In this document: piece after piece, positions 1-8,706 of the stretch
Layout of the letters: the number at the start of each line of letters is the position of its first letter
Numbering within the stretch: the first letter of the stretch is position 1
DNA from: CAZADS01 sp964483985
GTDB taxonomy: Bacteria; Pseudomonadota; Alphaproteobacteria; Thalassobaculales; Thalassobaculaceae
Direction: 5' to 3'
DNA length: 31,513 nt
NCBI GenBank assembly: GCA_964483985.1
Contig: CAZADS010000005.1
Span: 1 to 31,513 of the forward strand
Translations under genes and position numbers: made by a program
Notes under the pieces: model-generated
Databases searched by the model: none
Seen by the model: the letters and a program-made list of their open reading frames with translations, nothing else
Told to the model about the DNA's origin: nothing

Positions 1-1
1 T

Positions 2-742
2 CCAAACAGCTTCACAGCTATAGGGCCTGGAGTCGAAAGATTGGCTGAGGAAGTTAATAAGAGATTTCCATCTGCGCGGACTCAAATAGCCTCGAGCGAT
101 ACTTTAACAGGACCTTATTCTGCGGGCGAGTTTGTGCATGCTGTTCAAAATAAAGAAGTTGATATTATTATAGGAACTCAAGTTGTCGCAAAAGGTCATC
201 ATTTCCCTTTCCTGACGACTGTTGGAGTGATAGATGCCGATTTAGGGCAAACAGGAGGGGATTTGCGGGCAGCGGAGAGGACATATCAATTACTTCATCA
301 GGTGGCTGGAAGAGCAGGAAGAGCAATGTGGCCAGGCAAAGTGTATTTGCAAACTCGACAACCGGACAGCTCCCTGATGACTGCGTTGGTGAATTGGGAT
401 CGTGACGGGTTTATTTTGCAAGAAATAAATTCAAGAAAATCCGCTCGAATGCCGCCGTTTGGTCGTTTGGTTGCTGTGGTTATTAGCTCAAGAGATCAGG
501 GAATCGCAAGTAATCTGGCCAAATTAATTGCCGCGTCAGCCCCAATATTTGCCGACACACAGATATTTGGTCCTGCTCCTGCTCCACTTTCATTATTGCG
601 CGGCAGATACCGTTATAGATTATTGTTAAAATCGGGACGTGATACTAATGTTCAGAAAATAGTTCGCGAATGGCTGTCACGGATAAAAATTCCTGGGGCC
701 GCGAGGATTAGAATAGATGTAGATCCCTATGCGTTTTCATAA
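2..742 (+). CDS. priA: Primosomal protein N' (PriA helicase), 3' part
   Basis: This is the C-terminal 246 residues of the replication-restart DNA helicase PriA; the gene enters from the left edge, so the N-terminal DNA-binding, Walker A and most zinc-binding parts lie outside. The frame is open from base 2, and the first visible residues include GPGVERLAEEV, typical of PriA. Helicase motif V (GTQVVAKGHHFP, from fragment residue about 58) and motif VI (QVAGRAGR, about 100-107) are intact. The C-terminal domain has the usual PPFGRL and FGPAPAPL...RGRYRYRLL signatures. PriA is a cytoplasmic 3'-5' helicase that reloads the replisome at stalled forks. The position just upstream of atpH on the same strand is common in alphaproteobacteria. 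No truncation is seen at the 3' end. Confidence 0.96.
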   Translation, partial: PNSFTAIGPGVERLAEEVNKRFPSARTQIASSDTLTGPYSAGEFVHAVQNKEVDIIIGTQVVAKGHHFPFLTTVGVIDADLGQTGGDLRAAERTYQLLHQVAGRAGRAMWPGKVYLQTRQPDSSLMTALVNWDRDGFILQEINSRKSARMPPFGRLVAVVISSRDQGIASNLAKLIAASAPIFADTQIFGPAPAPLSLLRGRYRYRLLLKSGRDTNVQKIVREWLSRIKIPGAARIRIDVDPYAFS

Positions 743-770
743 ATGGGTAGTCCATTTCTTTTTCTTTGTG
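741..770 (+). terminator. Possible weak terminator after priA
   Basis: AAATGG (741-746) can pair with CCATTT (752-757) around a five-base loop, followed by a T-rich run to about 767. The stem is short and A/T-rich and overlaps the priA stop codon, so this is a weak candidate rather than a firm intrinsic terminator. Confidence 0.3.
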
Positions 771-1071
771 CTTAAATTTATGATTTGTACTGCGTCTAAA
801 CGACGCTGTTAATTTATTAATTTAGTAATCTAAGAAGATACAATTTTATCGAATTAAACGGTTATCTAAAGTGAAGTTATGGGAGTTGAAAATGGAAACC
901 GTAGATTAACACTTTATGATTTCGCTTTCCCATGGCTTGCACGCCTACAAGGTCTATGGTAGGAAACCGCCGCGTTTGAGTAGGGTGCACTCAACGACCG
1001 GTGATTTTGTGTCTTACGGTTTAGCATGGACATTTGCCGGTATGTCTATAATCGACAAGGGGTTATCCCTA
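743..1071 (+). other. Spacer between priA and atpH
   Basis: About 330 bases separate priA from the chosen atpH start. The first half is very A/T-rich and should hold the promoter of the ATPase operon, but no convincing -35/-10 pair was found. A 27-codon frame (879-962) and an in-frame upstream extension of atpH from 916 are open, but neither has a recognisable protein sequence or a good ribosome site. Confidence 0.5.
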
Positions 1072-1623
1072 GTGGCTTCAGAATCGCAAGGTCTCGCAGC
1101 ACGTTATGCTTCGGCGCTATTTACTTTAGCCGAAGACGAACGCGCTTTGGATGTAGTTGCTTCCGATCTAATCAATCTGCGAAGTTTGGTAGTAGGAAAT
1201 TCCGATCTAAGGCGGATGGTTCGCTCGCCGGTTTTAAGCCGTGAGAATCAAACTAAAGGTATATCGGCAATCTTAGAAAAAGTTGGATGCAATTTATTGA
1301 CACTAAAGTTCATAGGTGTAGTAACCATGAATCGTCGATTATTTGCCATCGAGAGTATTATCCGCGCGTTTCTAGCAGAACTAGCCCATCGTCGAGGAGA
1401 ATTAGTTGCCGAAATTATTTCAGCTAAGGAGCTACGTGCGGACGAAATAGAAGCCGTTTCGGAAAAGCTCCGGGACACGTTGGGTCAAAAAGTATCTGTT
1501 AATCTGTCTGTTGATCCATCCCTTATAGGTGGCTTAATAGTGCGTGTAGGTTCACGATTGATTGACAGTTCTATTCGTTCGAAATTGCAACGACTTCAAA
1601 TTGCGATGAAGGGTTCAGGTTGA
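1072..1623 (+). CDS. atpH: ATP synthase F1 subunit delta
   Basis: Delta is the peripheral-stalk subunit that ties the F1 catalytic head to subunit b of the membrane sector. The chosen GTG start gives 183 residues, close to the usual 180-186, and an N terminus (MASESQGLAARYASALF) like other alphaproteobacterial delta subunits. It is preceded by AAGGGG (1057-1062), nine bases upstream, which decides the start. ATG 1042 is in frame but has no ribosome site, and an even longer frame opens at 916. The C-terminal part shows the family pattern ...DPSLIGGLIVRVGSRLIDSS. The stop codon TGA shares its last base with the ATG of atpA, so the two are probably translationally coupled. First gene of the atpHAGDC operon. 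Confidence 0.93.
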   Translation: MASESQGLAARYASALFTLAEDERALDVVASDLINLRSLVVGNSDLRRMVRSPVLSRENQTKGISAILEKVGCNLLTLKFIGVVTMNRRLFAIESIIRAFLAELAHRRGELVAEIISAKELRADEIEAVSEKLRDTLGQKVSVNLSVDPSLIGGLIVRVGSRLIDSSIRSKLQRLQIAMKGSG

Positions 1624-3158
1624 TGGATATTCGTGCTGCTGAGATTTCTTCAATTCTCAGAGATCAGATAGCTAATTTTGGTTCCGAAGCAGAGGTTGCA
1701 GAAGTGGGTCAGGTCCTGTCCGTAGGAGATGGGATTGCCCGGGTTTATGGCCTAGACCAGGTTCAAGCTGGGGAAATGGTAGAATTTCCAAATGGCGTTC
1801 GAGGCATGGCCCTTAATCTTGAAACCGATAATGTCGGAATAGTGATTTTCGGTGATGACAGAGATATTAAGGAAGGCGACACTGTAAAAAGGACAGGCAG
1901 TATTGTTGACGTACCTGTTGGCCGAAATTTACTCGGAAGAGTGGTGGATCCTCTCGGAAACCCCATAGACGGCAAAGGGGCTATAGATTCGGAAGAACGT
2001 CGACGTGTGGAAGTTAAAGCCCCAGGTATTATGCCTCGAAAAGGTGTTCACGAGCCAATGCAGACAGGCCTCAAAGCAATTGATAGTTTAATACCAGTTG
2101 GACGAGGCCAAAGAGAGCTAATAATTGGTGATAGGCAAACAGGAAAGACCGCGATAGCTGTCGATACATTTATTAACCAAAAATCAATAAACGATGCAGC
2201 TGGTAACGATGAATCCAAAAAATTGTTCTGCATTTACGTGGCCGTAGGCCAAAAACGTTCTACGGTCGCCCAAATAGTGAAGACCCTAGAGGACTATGGA
2301 GCTATGGAATACTCAATAGTAATAGCGTCTACAGCTTCCGAACCAGCCCCAATGCAATTTTTAGCTCCATACTCTGGCTGTACGATGGGGGAGTTCTTTC
2401 GCGATAATGGAATGCATGCATTGATCGTTTATGACGATTTGTCAAAACAAGCTGTGGCCTATCGACAGATGTCGCTACTGTTACGCCGCCCACCGGGTCG
2501 AGAAGCTTATCCTGGGGATGTGTTTTACATTCACTCGAGATTACTCGAGCGAGCGGCCAAGATGAATGATGAACAAGGAGCCGGATCGTTAACGGCGCTC
2601 CCGGTTATTGAAACGCAGGCTGGGGATGTTTCTGCATATATCCCTACCAATGTGATTTCTATTACGGACGGACAAATATTCTTAGAAACTGAACTGTTTT
2701 ATAGAGGTATAAGGCCTGCGGTAAATGTGGGGCTTTCGGTTAGTCGTGTTGGATCGGCGGCGCAAGTCAAGGCAATGAAGCAGGTTGCGGGCCGTATTAA
2801 ACTGGAATTGGCCCAATATCGTGAAATGGCAGCTTTTGCTCAGTTCGCATCAGATCTGGATCCAGTAACGCAACGCCTGCTAGCTCGGGGGGAACGGTTA
2901 ACGGAACTTTTAAAACAATCCCAGTACGCGCCTTTACCAGTTGAGGAACAAGTTGTTTCTATTTTTACTGGGGTTAGAGGGTATCTTGATGGAGTCGGTG
3001 TCAGTGATATCAATAGGTTTGAGAATGGTTTGCTCTCTGAGATAAAGGCTAATGGCTCCCAAATATTAGCATCTATCCGAGACGAGCAGGAATTGAGCGA
3101 TGAGACGGATAAAAAACTCTCCGAATTTGTTGACGCTTATGCTAAAAAATTCACCTGA
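1623..3158 (+). CDS. atpA: ATP synthase F1 subunit alpha
   Basis: Alpha is the non-catalytic nucleotide-binding subunit of the F1 hexamer on the cytoplasmic side of the membrane. The protein is 511 residues, the normal length. The N terminus (MDIRAAEISSILRDQI) fits the alphaproteobacterial family. Walker A GDRQTGKT is at about 169-176, and the region around LSVSRVGSAAQ contains the arginine finger (about R375) that reaches into the catalytic beta site. The ATG at 1623 overlaps the atpH stop by one base; TTG 1620 in the same frame is not needed. The spacing and order to atpG are standard for the operon. Nothing unusual was seen. Confidence 0.98.
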   Translation: MDIRAAEISSILRDQIANFGSEAEVAEVGQVLSVGDGIARVYGLDQVQAGEMVEFPNGVRGMALNLETDNVGIVIFGDDRDIKEGDTVKRTGSIVDVPVGRNLLGRVVDPLGNPIDGKGAIDSEERRRVEVKAPGIMPRKGVHEPMQTGLKAIDSLIPVGRGQRELIIGDRQTGKTAIAVDTFINQKSINDAAGNDESKKLFCIYVAVGQKRSTVAQIVKTLEDYGAMEYSIVIASTASEPAPMQFLAPYSGCTMGEFFRDNGMHALIVYDDLSKQAVAYRQMSLLLRRPPGREAYPGDVFYIHSRLLERAAKMNDEQGAGSLTALPVIETQAGDVSAYIPTNVISITDGQIFLETELFYRGIRPAVNVGLSVSRVGSAAQVKAMKQVAGRIKLELAQYREMAAFAQFASDLDPVTQRLLARGERLTELLKQSQYAPLPVEEQVVSIFTGVRGYLDGVGVSDINRFENGLLSEIKANGSQILASIRDEQELSDETDKKLSEFVDAYAKKFT

Positions 3159-3198
3159 GGTTTGATCTCTGTAGGGTCAATTTGGACAAGGATGGAGT

Positions 3199-4080
3199 AT
3201 GCCAAGTCTTAAGGATCTCAAAATCAGAATTAACAGCGTTAAATCGACGCAAAAAATAACGTCTGCTATGAAGATGGTAGCTGCGGCTAAGTTGAGACGG
3301 GCGCAGGAACAGGCAGAGTCAGCAAGACCCTATTCGATACGAATGAATAGGATCATAACCACTCTGGCGAGCCGTATGACGGGAGATAGTGGTCCAAAAT
3401 TATTAGTCGGGACCGGGAGAGAACAAGTTCATCTATTGGTTGTAATGACAGCTGATCGGGGATTGTGCGGAGGATTTAATACTAGCATAGTCAGGGCTGC
3501 TCGAGGTCGAATAAAGACTCTTCAAAATCAAGGTAAAGAGGTAAAGCTTTTATGCGTTGGGCGAAAAGGACGCGATCAGCTGCGACGCGATTATTCTGAC
3601 CAAATAACCGATTCAATAGATGGTGTAGCTCGAAGAAATGTAGAATTTGCGACGGTGGCTGGAATAGGTGCTCGTTTGATTAATTTGTATGAATCAGGGC
3701 AATTCGATATATGCACAATTATTTACAACCGATTTCAATCAGCAATGACCCAAATCGTTACGGAACAACAAATCATTCCAGCCAGCTTTTCTGGTGAAGA
3801 TGATTTTTCAGCGAATGAAATAGCAGGAATGTTTGATTATGAGCCAGATGAGGAAGAAATTCTCTCGGAATTATTACCCAGGAATGTGTCCACCCAGTTA
3901 TTTTCAGCACTTTTAGAAAACACTGCGAGTGAACACGGGGCTAGAATGACTGCAATGGACAGTGCAACACGCAATGCGGGTGAGATGATAGACAAGTTAA
4001 CTTTGACCTATAATAGGACTCGTCAAGCTTTTATAACGAAAGAATTGATTGAAATTATTTCTGGCGCCGAGGCTCTTTAG
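3199..4080 (+). CDS. atpG: ATP synthase F1 subunit gamma
   Basis: Gamma is the central rotor shaft of F1; its N- and C-terminal helices form the coiled coil inside the alpha3beta3 ring. The 293-residue product has the typical N terminus (PSLKDLKIRINSVKSTQKIT, then SAMKMVAAAKL) and the typical C terminus (EHGARMTAMDSATRNAGEMI followed by NRTRQAFITKELIEIISGA). The length is normal for the class. The start ATG follows AAGGATGGAG by a few bases. It lies 40 bases after atpA and 71 bases before atpD in the same operon. Confidence 0.98.
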   Translation: MPSLKDLKIRINSVKSTQKITSAMKMVAAAKLRRAQEQAESARPYSIRMNRIITTLASRMTGDSGPKLLVGTGREQVHLLVVMTADRGLCGGFNTSIVRAARGRIKTLQNQGKEVKLLCVGRKGRDQLRRDYSDQITDSIDGVARRNVEFATVAGIGARLINLYESGQFDICTIIYNRFQSAMTQIVTEQQIIPASFSGEDDFSANEIAGMFDYEPDEEEILSELLPRNVSTQLFSALLENTASEHGARMTAMDSATRNAGEMIDKLTLTYNRTRQAFITKELIEIISGAEAL

Positions 4081-4151
4081 CGGCGGCAACAACGCAAGTA
4101 ATAGATCGATGTGCGATAGGGCCGGTAACGGTCTGGCAATGGGAGTTAGAT

Positions 4152-5579
4152 ATGGCGACAAACGCAACGGGTAAGATCAGCCAGGTTATCGGTGCGGTAG
4201 TAGATGTCCAATTTGATGGCCAGCTACCACCAATACTTAATGCGCTGCATACCCAAAATGGTGATTCTCGCTTAGTTCTTGAGGTGGCGCAGCATCTGGG
4301 AGAAAACATGGTGCGTACAATAGCGATGGATAGTACCGAAGGTCTCGTTCGGGGATCCGAAGTTGAAGATACAGGTGATGCTATACAAGTACCTGTGGGT
4401 CCAGAGACATTGGGGAGATTAATCAATGTGATTGGGGAGGTCATTGATGAGGGAGAGCCAATCAAATCAAAAATGACGTTTCCCATTCATCGACCTGCAC
4501 CAGCATATGTGGACCAGTCGACAGAATCCGAAATACTTGTCACGGGTATTAAGGTAGTTGACTTATTGGCACCTTATGCAAAGGGCGGCAAAATTGGTCT
4601 GTTTGGGGGGGCAGGCGTTGGAAAGACTGTTATCATAATGGAGTTAATTAATAACATTGCAAAGGCGCACGGTGGATATTCCGTGTTTGCTGGCGTGGGC
4701 GAACGCACACGCGAAGGAAACGATCTATATCACGAAATGGTAGAATCGGGTGTTATCAAAGAAAATGGAAAGGCAGGTTCCAAAGCGGCCTTAGTGTATG
4801 GGCAAATGAATGAGCCACCTGGCGCTCGTGCCAGAGTTGGCTTAACTGGCTTAACTCTTGCGGAATATTTTCGAGATGAAGAAGGTCAAGATGTGCTATT
4901 TTTCGTCGATAATATATTTCGTTTCACACAAGCAGGCTCCGAAGTTTCGGCTTTGTTGGGCAGAATTCCTTCTGCTGTAGGTTATCAACCTACGCTCGCT
5001 ACTGACATGGGCACGTTACAAGAGCGTATTACATCTACAAACAAAGGTTCAATCACTTCAGTTCAAGCGATTTATGTGCCGGCGGACGACCTCACCGATC
5101 CAGCCCCAGCTACCTCTTTTTCGCATCTTGATGCTACAACGGTACTTAGCAGGCAAATAGCGGAGCTTGGAATTTACCCGGCTGTTGATCCGCTAGATTC
5201 TACGTCACGCATGCTGGATCCGCGAATTTTGGGTGAAGAACACTATTCTGTGGCTCGCCGAGTGCAAGAAGTATTGCAGACCTATAAATCTTTGCAGGAT
5301 ATTATTGCTATCTTAGGTATGGACGAATTATCGGAGGAGGACAGATTGATTGTCGCCAGGGCCCGTAAAATACAACGTTTTCTGTCGCAGCCGTTTTTTG
5401 TGGCAGAAATCTTTACTGGAACACCTGGCGTATTAGTGTCCTTAGAGGAAACGGTCCGAGGATTTAAAGAGATTGTTGACGGTAATCATGATGAGTTACC
5501 TGAAGCAGCCTTTTATATGGTTGGTACAATCGAGGAAGCTGTTGAAAAAGCCAAGCAAATGGCCGCGGAGGCTGCTTAA
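4152..5579 (+). CDS. atpD: ATP synthase F1 subunit beta
   Basis: Beta carries the catalytic ATP synthesis/hydrolysis sites of F1. The 475-residue protein has Walker A GGAGVGKT at 152-159, the catalytic glutamate E184 in GERTREG, Walker B within VLFFVDNIFRF (about 248-258) and the conserved DELSEED loop at 391-397 that contacts gamma. All key residues are present and the length is normal. The ATG follows GGGAG by a short spacer. It is the fourth gene of atpHAGDC. Confidence 0.98.
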   Translation: MATNATGKISQVIGAVVDVQFDGQLPPILNALHTQNGDSRLVLEVAQHLGENMVRTIAMDSTEGLVRGSEVEDTGDAIQVPVGPETLGRLINVIGEVIDEGEPIKSKMTFPIHRPAPAYVDQSTESEILVTGIKVVDLLAPYAKGGKIGLFGGAGVGKTVIIMELINNIAKAHGGYSVFAGVGERTREGNDLYHEMVESGVIKENGKAGSKAALVYGQMNEPPGARARVGLTGLTLAEYFRDEEGQDVLFFVDNIFRFTQAGSEVSALLGRIPSAVGYQPTLATDMGTLQERITSTNKGSITSVQAIYVPADDLTDPAPATSFSHLDATTVLSRQIAELGIYPAVDPLDSTSRMLDPRILGEEHYSVARRVQEVLQTYKSLQDIIAILGMDELSEEDRLIVARARKIQRFLSQPFFVAEIFTGTPGVLVSLEETVRGFKEIVDGNHDELPEAAFYMVGTIEEAVEKAKQMAAEAA

Positions 5580-5608
5580 TTTTATGAACCAACGCCGGAG
5601 TCGAGCTA

Positions 5609-6019
5609 ATGGCGGAAACAACTTTATTTGAACTGGTGTCACCTGACAGCCTTATAATGTCAAAAGAAGTGACTATGGTTGTCGTTCCGGGAGCGGAAGG
5701 CCTATTTGGAGTGTTGCCGAGACATTCACCGTTGCTCTCTACATTAATTCCAGGAGTGATTGATGTATACGAGGGAAGTTCAATCACTGACCGTATTTTC
5801 ATTCCAAACGGATTTGCTGAGGTTACGGGGGAGCGTTGTACCGTTTTGACGGAAAAGGCGACACCGGCAGATGAGCTTGATCTTGAAGGATTAGACAAGG
5901 AGATTGAAGCTAAACTCAATGAGTTAAAAGAGAGTTCTGGGGAAGACGAAGATCGGCTCAAAAGAGTTATTGCTGAGCAGAAAGTTGTGTTAACGGCAAT
6001 GCGGAATGCTAATATTTAA
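5609..6019 (+). CDS. atpC: ATP synthase F1 subunit epsilon
   Basis: Epsilon sits at the foot of the rotor and can inhibit ATP hydrolysis. The 136-residue product has the N-terminal beta-sandwich signature (LFELVSPDSLI, then VVVPGAEGLFGVLPRHSPL) and a charged, helical C-terminal part (about residues 90-136). The length is normal. The ATG follows CCGGAG. It is the last gene of the operon, 29 bases after atpD. No strong terminator follows, so some read-through into the next gene, 57 bases on, is possible. Confidence 0.97.
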   Translation: MAETTLFELVSPDSLIMSKEVTMVVVPGAEGLFGVLPRHSPLLSTLIPGVIDVYEGSSITDRIFIPNGFAEVTGERCTVLTEKATPADELDLEGLDKEIEAKLNELKESSGEDEDRLKRVIAEQKVVLTAMRNANI

Positions 6020-6076
6020 AACCGTTGGCGATCCGATCAAAAAACAACCTTTGGGTTGGGTTTGAGAGGATATTAT

Positions 6077-6829
6077 ATGAAAAAAACAAGACGCATTTTA
6101 GTAACTGGCGCAGCATCTGGAATAGGCGCGGCCATATGCCGGCGCTTGGTAAAACCAAGAGATAGTTTTCTTGTACATACTCGTTCGAATCGGGTTGGCT
6201 TGGGACTTACTGTGAAAAATATTGAATCCGCGGGTGGAGTTGCTGAAGAGGCATTTATAGACCTTGCCAAAAAAGGTTCGGGGAAACGATTAATAGAAAC
6301 GGCTGCAACCAAATTAAATGGGCTAGATATTTTAATCACCAATGCGGGGTATGCTTTGCGGACCCCCGCTACTGATTTAAAGAACGTCGAGTTTGATCTG
6401 GCACATTACATAATAGCGCGTAGTTTTTTTGAAATGACGACTGCAGCTATACCCTTTCTCAAGCAATCAATTTTGCCGCGAATTATTGGGATAAGTTCAT
6501 TTGGTCCGCACGTTTGGCGGCCAGCAATAAGCTCATTTGCAGCAACTTCCGCGGCAAAGGCTTCCTGTGAGGCTTTTGCAAAGGCTTTAGCGTTACAGCT
6601 AGCTGGTGACCGAATTACAGTGAATATGATCGCTCCCGGGTTTATAGAAAAAGATGCTGGCGGTCACGCAGCAATTAAATCCGAAACACTCCAAGCGATG
6701 CGATCCCAGATTCCGATGGGGCGAATTGGACGCCCCGATGAAATAGCAGCAGCAGTTGAATTTTGCGCATCAGAAGGTGCATCTTATATGACAGGCCAGG
6801 TTATTCACGTTAACGGCGGACTAGTTTAA
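6077..6829 (+). CDS. Divergent short-chain dehydrogenase/reductase
   Basis: A 250-residue Rossmann-fold protein of the classical SDR size. The cofactor motif TGAASGIG is at 10-17, TNAG at about 88-91, and the C terminus ends in the usual TGQVIHVNGG. The active-site lysine is present (K161), but the position four residues before it, normally the catalytic Tyr, is Thr157 (context SSFAATSAAKAS). The Ser pair near 140-141 is kept. It may therefore bind a nucleotide without normal dehydrogenase chemistry, or use another acid. The ATG at 6077 follows GAGAGGA; an in-frame TTG at 6056 has no such site. It stands 57 bases after atpC on the same strand. The substrate is unknown. Confidence 0.85.
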   Translation: MKKTRRILVTGAASGIGAAICRRLVKPRDSFLVHTRSNRVGLGLTVKNIESAGGVAEEAFIDLAKKGSGKRLIETAATKLNGLDILITNAGYALRTPATDLKNVEFDLAHYIIARSFFEMTTAAIPFLKQSILPRIIGISSFGPHVWRPAISSFAATSAAKASCEAFAKALALQLAGDRITVNMIAPGFIEKDAGGHAAIKSETLQAMRSQIPMGRIGRPDEIAAAVEFCASEGASYMTGQVIHVNGGLV

Positions 6830-6902
6830 CCCTATCCTAAGTCTTGTAGTGGATCGCAGGCGCGTTTAAACTTATATCGAGACATGTTGTAAGTACAAAA
6901 GC

Positions 6903-6914
6903 GACCGAACGGTC
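6903..6914. promoter_or_regulatory. Palindrome GACCGAACGGTC, possible operator
   Basis: Perfect five-base arms (GACCG / CGGTC) around AA, ending 19 bases before the ATG of the dioxygenase gene. ACCGNNCGGT-like palindromes are common as TetR-family operators, so repression of the downstream gene is a reasonable guess. No TetR gene is in the window. Confidence 0.45.
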
Positions 6915-6933
6915 ATTTACGGTTGGAAAAGAC

Positions 6934-7887
6934 ATGCAAAAAAGACTAGCCAACGCTTGGGTGGGCTCCGACCTGCCTTCATCTGCTGGCAGGTTCGAAT
7001 TGCCCAAGGGTTGTATTAATGAAATCCAAACTGCTTTGGAGATAATACGCGCAAATCCGCTACCTGTCTTAGCTCTTAAACCTGTTGATATTGAAATGCC
7101 TTCTTGTGCAGAGATGATGCGGAATATTCGTAATGAATTAGATAATGGGATTGGTTTTGCAATTATTGACCGATTGCCTTTGCATATCATGACCCAAGAA
7201 GAAGCTATATCGATTTATTGGTTGCTATCTCAAATGACGGGTAGACCGGTTGCCCAAAAATGGGTGGATGGTCGAATGTTATATTCGGTTACGGATCTTG
7301 GTCAGCCTTCTGGAAACGGTATTAGGCCGGACGTAACCAATGAGGAGCAGAGTTTTCATACAGATAATTCCTACAATATATGCCCACCAGATCATGTGGG
7401 ATTATTGTGTTTGCAACCGGCGATGAATGGTGGAATCAGCCGAGTTGTGAGTATGACGGCGGTTTTAGATCTAATGATTGAAAAACATCCCAGCTTGTTG
7501 GATCGCTTATATCAACCTTATTTCTTTGATAGGCAAAGAGAACACAGCCAGAATGAATCCAAGACAATTTCTAGGCCTATTGTAAATATGGAAGACCGTG
7601 GTTTGCGCGTAAGAGTATCTAGAAATTTAATGTATCAAGGTTACAAATTAGAGGGAAAAGCAGTGGATCAAAGGAGCGAGGCAGCGTTGGCCGCTTGGTT
7701 CTCTTTTGTCGATGATCCGGGAATGTATAAGGAATTCTTTTTCGAATCGGGACAGATTCAATTTATCAACAACCGAACAATGGGCCATAAACGAACCAGT
7801 TTTATAGACTGGCCCGATGCGACGCGAAAAAGACATCTAATTAGAGTGTGGCTCCGAGATACAGGGAGAAATTTTTATAATGGTTAA
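6934..7887 (+). CDS. TauD/TfdA-family Fe(II)/2-oxoglutarate dioxygenase
   Basis: This 317-residue protein has the iron-binding H-x-D of the family at H142/D144 (context SFHTDNSYN) and the distal histidine at about H285 (NNRTMGHKRTSF). Arg residues at 298-304 (RKRHLIRVWLR) fit the 2-oxoglutarate contact. Such enzymes hydroxylate small molecules, often starting loss of a side group, using Fe(II), O2 and 2-oxoglutarate in the cytoplasm. The N-terminal 50 residues are poorly conserved to my eye. A 12-base palindrome just upstream suggests regulated expression. It converges with the SDR gene on the other strand 24 bases downstream. The substrate cannot be read from the sequence. Confidence 0.88.
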   Translation: MQKRLANAWVGSDLPSSAGRFELPKGCINEIQTALEIIRANPLPVLALKPVDIEMPSCAEMMRNIRNELDNGIGFAIIDRLPLHIMTQEEAISIYWLLSQMTGRPVAQKWVDGRMLYSVTDLGQPSGNGIRPDVTNEEQSFHTDNSYNICPPDHVGLLCLQPAMNGGISRVVSMTAVLDLMIEKHPSLLDRLYQPYFFDRQREHSQNESKTISRPIVNMEDRGLRVRVSRNLMYQGYKLEGKAVDQRSEAALAAWFSFVDDPGMYKEFFFESGQIQFINNRTMGHKRTSFIDWPDATRKRHLIRVWLRDTGRNFYNG

Positions 7888-7911
7888 TGATTGACTCGAC
7901 AAAGACTTCAA

Positions 7912-8706
7912 TTATTGATGCATTGTTGGGGGAAATGGCTTAAATTTAGTCGCGGACCAAGCCCCGTCAATGGCTAAAACGTGGCCAGAAATAAAAGACG
8001 CTTCATCTGAACACAGAAAACTTATGCCGTTTGCGATATCTTCGGGGGCCCCGACTCTTCCCAAAGGTGTTGCATTCAGCAGGAGATCCCGAAAAAATTC
8101 GTCAGTTTCAAAACGCTCTTTGTTTATGGGTGTTAAAATCATTCCCGGTGCAATGGCATTTACTCGGATTTTATATGGACCATAGTCTGCCGCCATATTT
8201 CGAGTAAGGCCGACCACAGCCGCTTTAGTCGCTGAGTATATCGAGCTGCCAGGCACCCCCATCAACCCGTAGACTGATGCTAAATTAATTATGACACCAC
8301 CTTTGTTACCTTCTCGCATTTCAGTAACTACCGCTTTTGCAAATCGAAATAATGCGCGTAAGTTGATATCAATGAAATTGTCCAGATCCTCATCTTCCGT
8401 CTGGTGAACGGCTTTTGAATTCCCAATCCCGGCATTGTTAACAAGAATACTGACTTTTCCAAAAGCATTTTTGCAAATTTTTACTGCGGTTTCAGGGGCA
8501 TTTTTATCAGTAATATCCATAGTTTCCGATAAGCAACGGCCTGGCCCGGATTTTGCTAAATCTAAAGTTTCATTAACCCCTTCAGTGTTTCGATCGATTG
8601 CGAGAACGTCGGCGCCGTCACTAATAAAACGAAGAGTTGTGGCTCGACCGATCCCAGAACCGGCTCCCGTTACCAAAGCTACATGGCCACCTAATTTTTG
8701 TTCCAT
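7912..8706 (-). CDS. Short-chain dehydrogenase/reductase (SDR)
   Basis: A complete classical SDR of 264 residues: TGAGSGIG at 13-20, NNAG at 90-93, catalytic Ser144, Tyr157 and Lys161 (IYSATKAA). An acidic residue at the end of the second strand (D38 in LAIDRN) favours NAD(H). It should oxidise or reduce an alcohol/ketone in the cytoplasm; the substrate is unknown. ATG 8706 is chosen because GGAG lies six bases upstream; a TTG at 8718 in the same frame overlaps that ribosome site. It is on the opposite strand to the dioxygenase and points away from the SDR pseudogene, with 367 bases between. Confidence 0.92.
   Translation of the reverse strand: MEQKLGGHVALVTGAGSGIGRATTLRFISDGADVLAIDRNTEGVNETLDLAKSGPGRCLSETMDITDKNAPETAVKICKNAFGKVSILVNNAGIGNSKAVHQTEDEDLDNFIDINLRALFRFAKAVVTEMREGNKGGVIINLASVYGLMGVPGSSIYSATKAAVVGLTRNMAADYGPYKIRVNAIAPGMILTPINKERFETDEFFRDLLLNATPLGRVGAPEDIANGISFLCSDEASFISGHVLAIDGAWSATKFKPFPPTMHQ

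Noticed and set aside
916..1071. N-terminal extension of atpH from ATG 916 or ATG 1042
   Set aside because: The extension is not delta-subunit-like and lacks a ribosome site; GTG 1072 with AAGGGG gives normal length and N terminus.
4055..4486. Minus-strand frames across atpD, and 5464-5961 across atpD/atpC
   Set aside because: They lie opposite unmistakable ATP synthase genes and have no recognisable domain.
6020..6076. Terminator after atpC
   Set aside because: Only a four-base AACC/GGTT stem without a T-run was seen, too weak to call.
6077..6829. FabI-like enoyl reductase active site (Tyr-x6-Lys) to explain the missing Tyr
   Set aside because: The residue seven before the Lys is Phe, not Tyr, and the rest of the protein is FabG-like.
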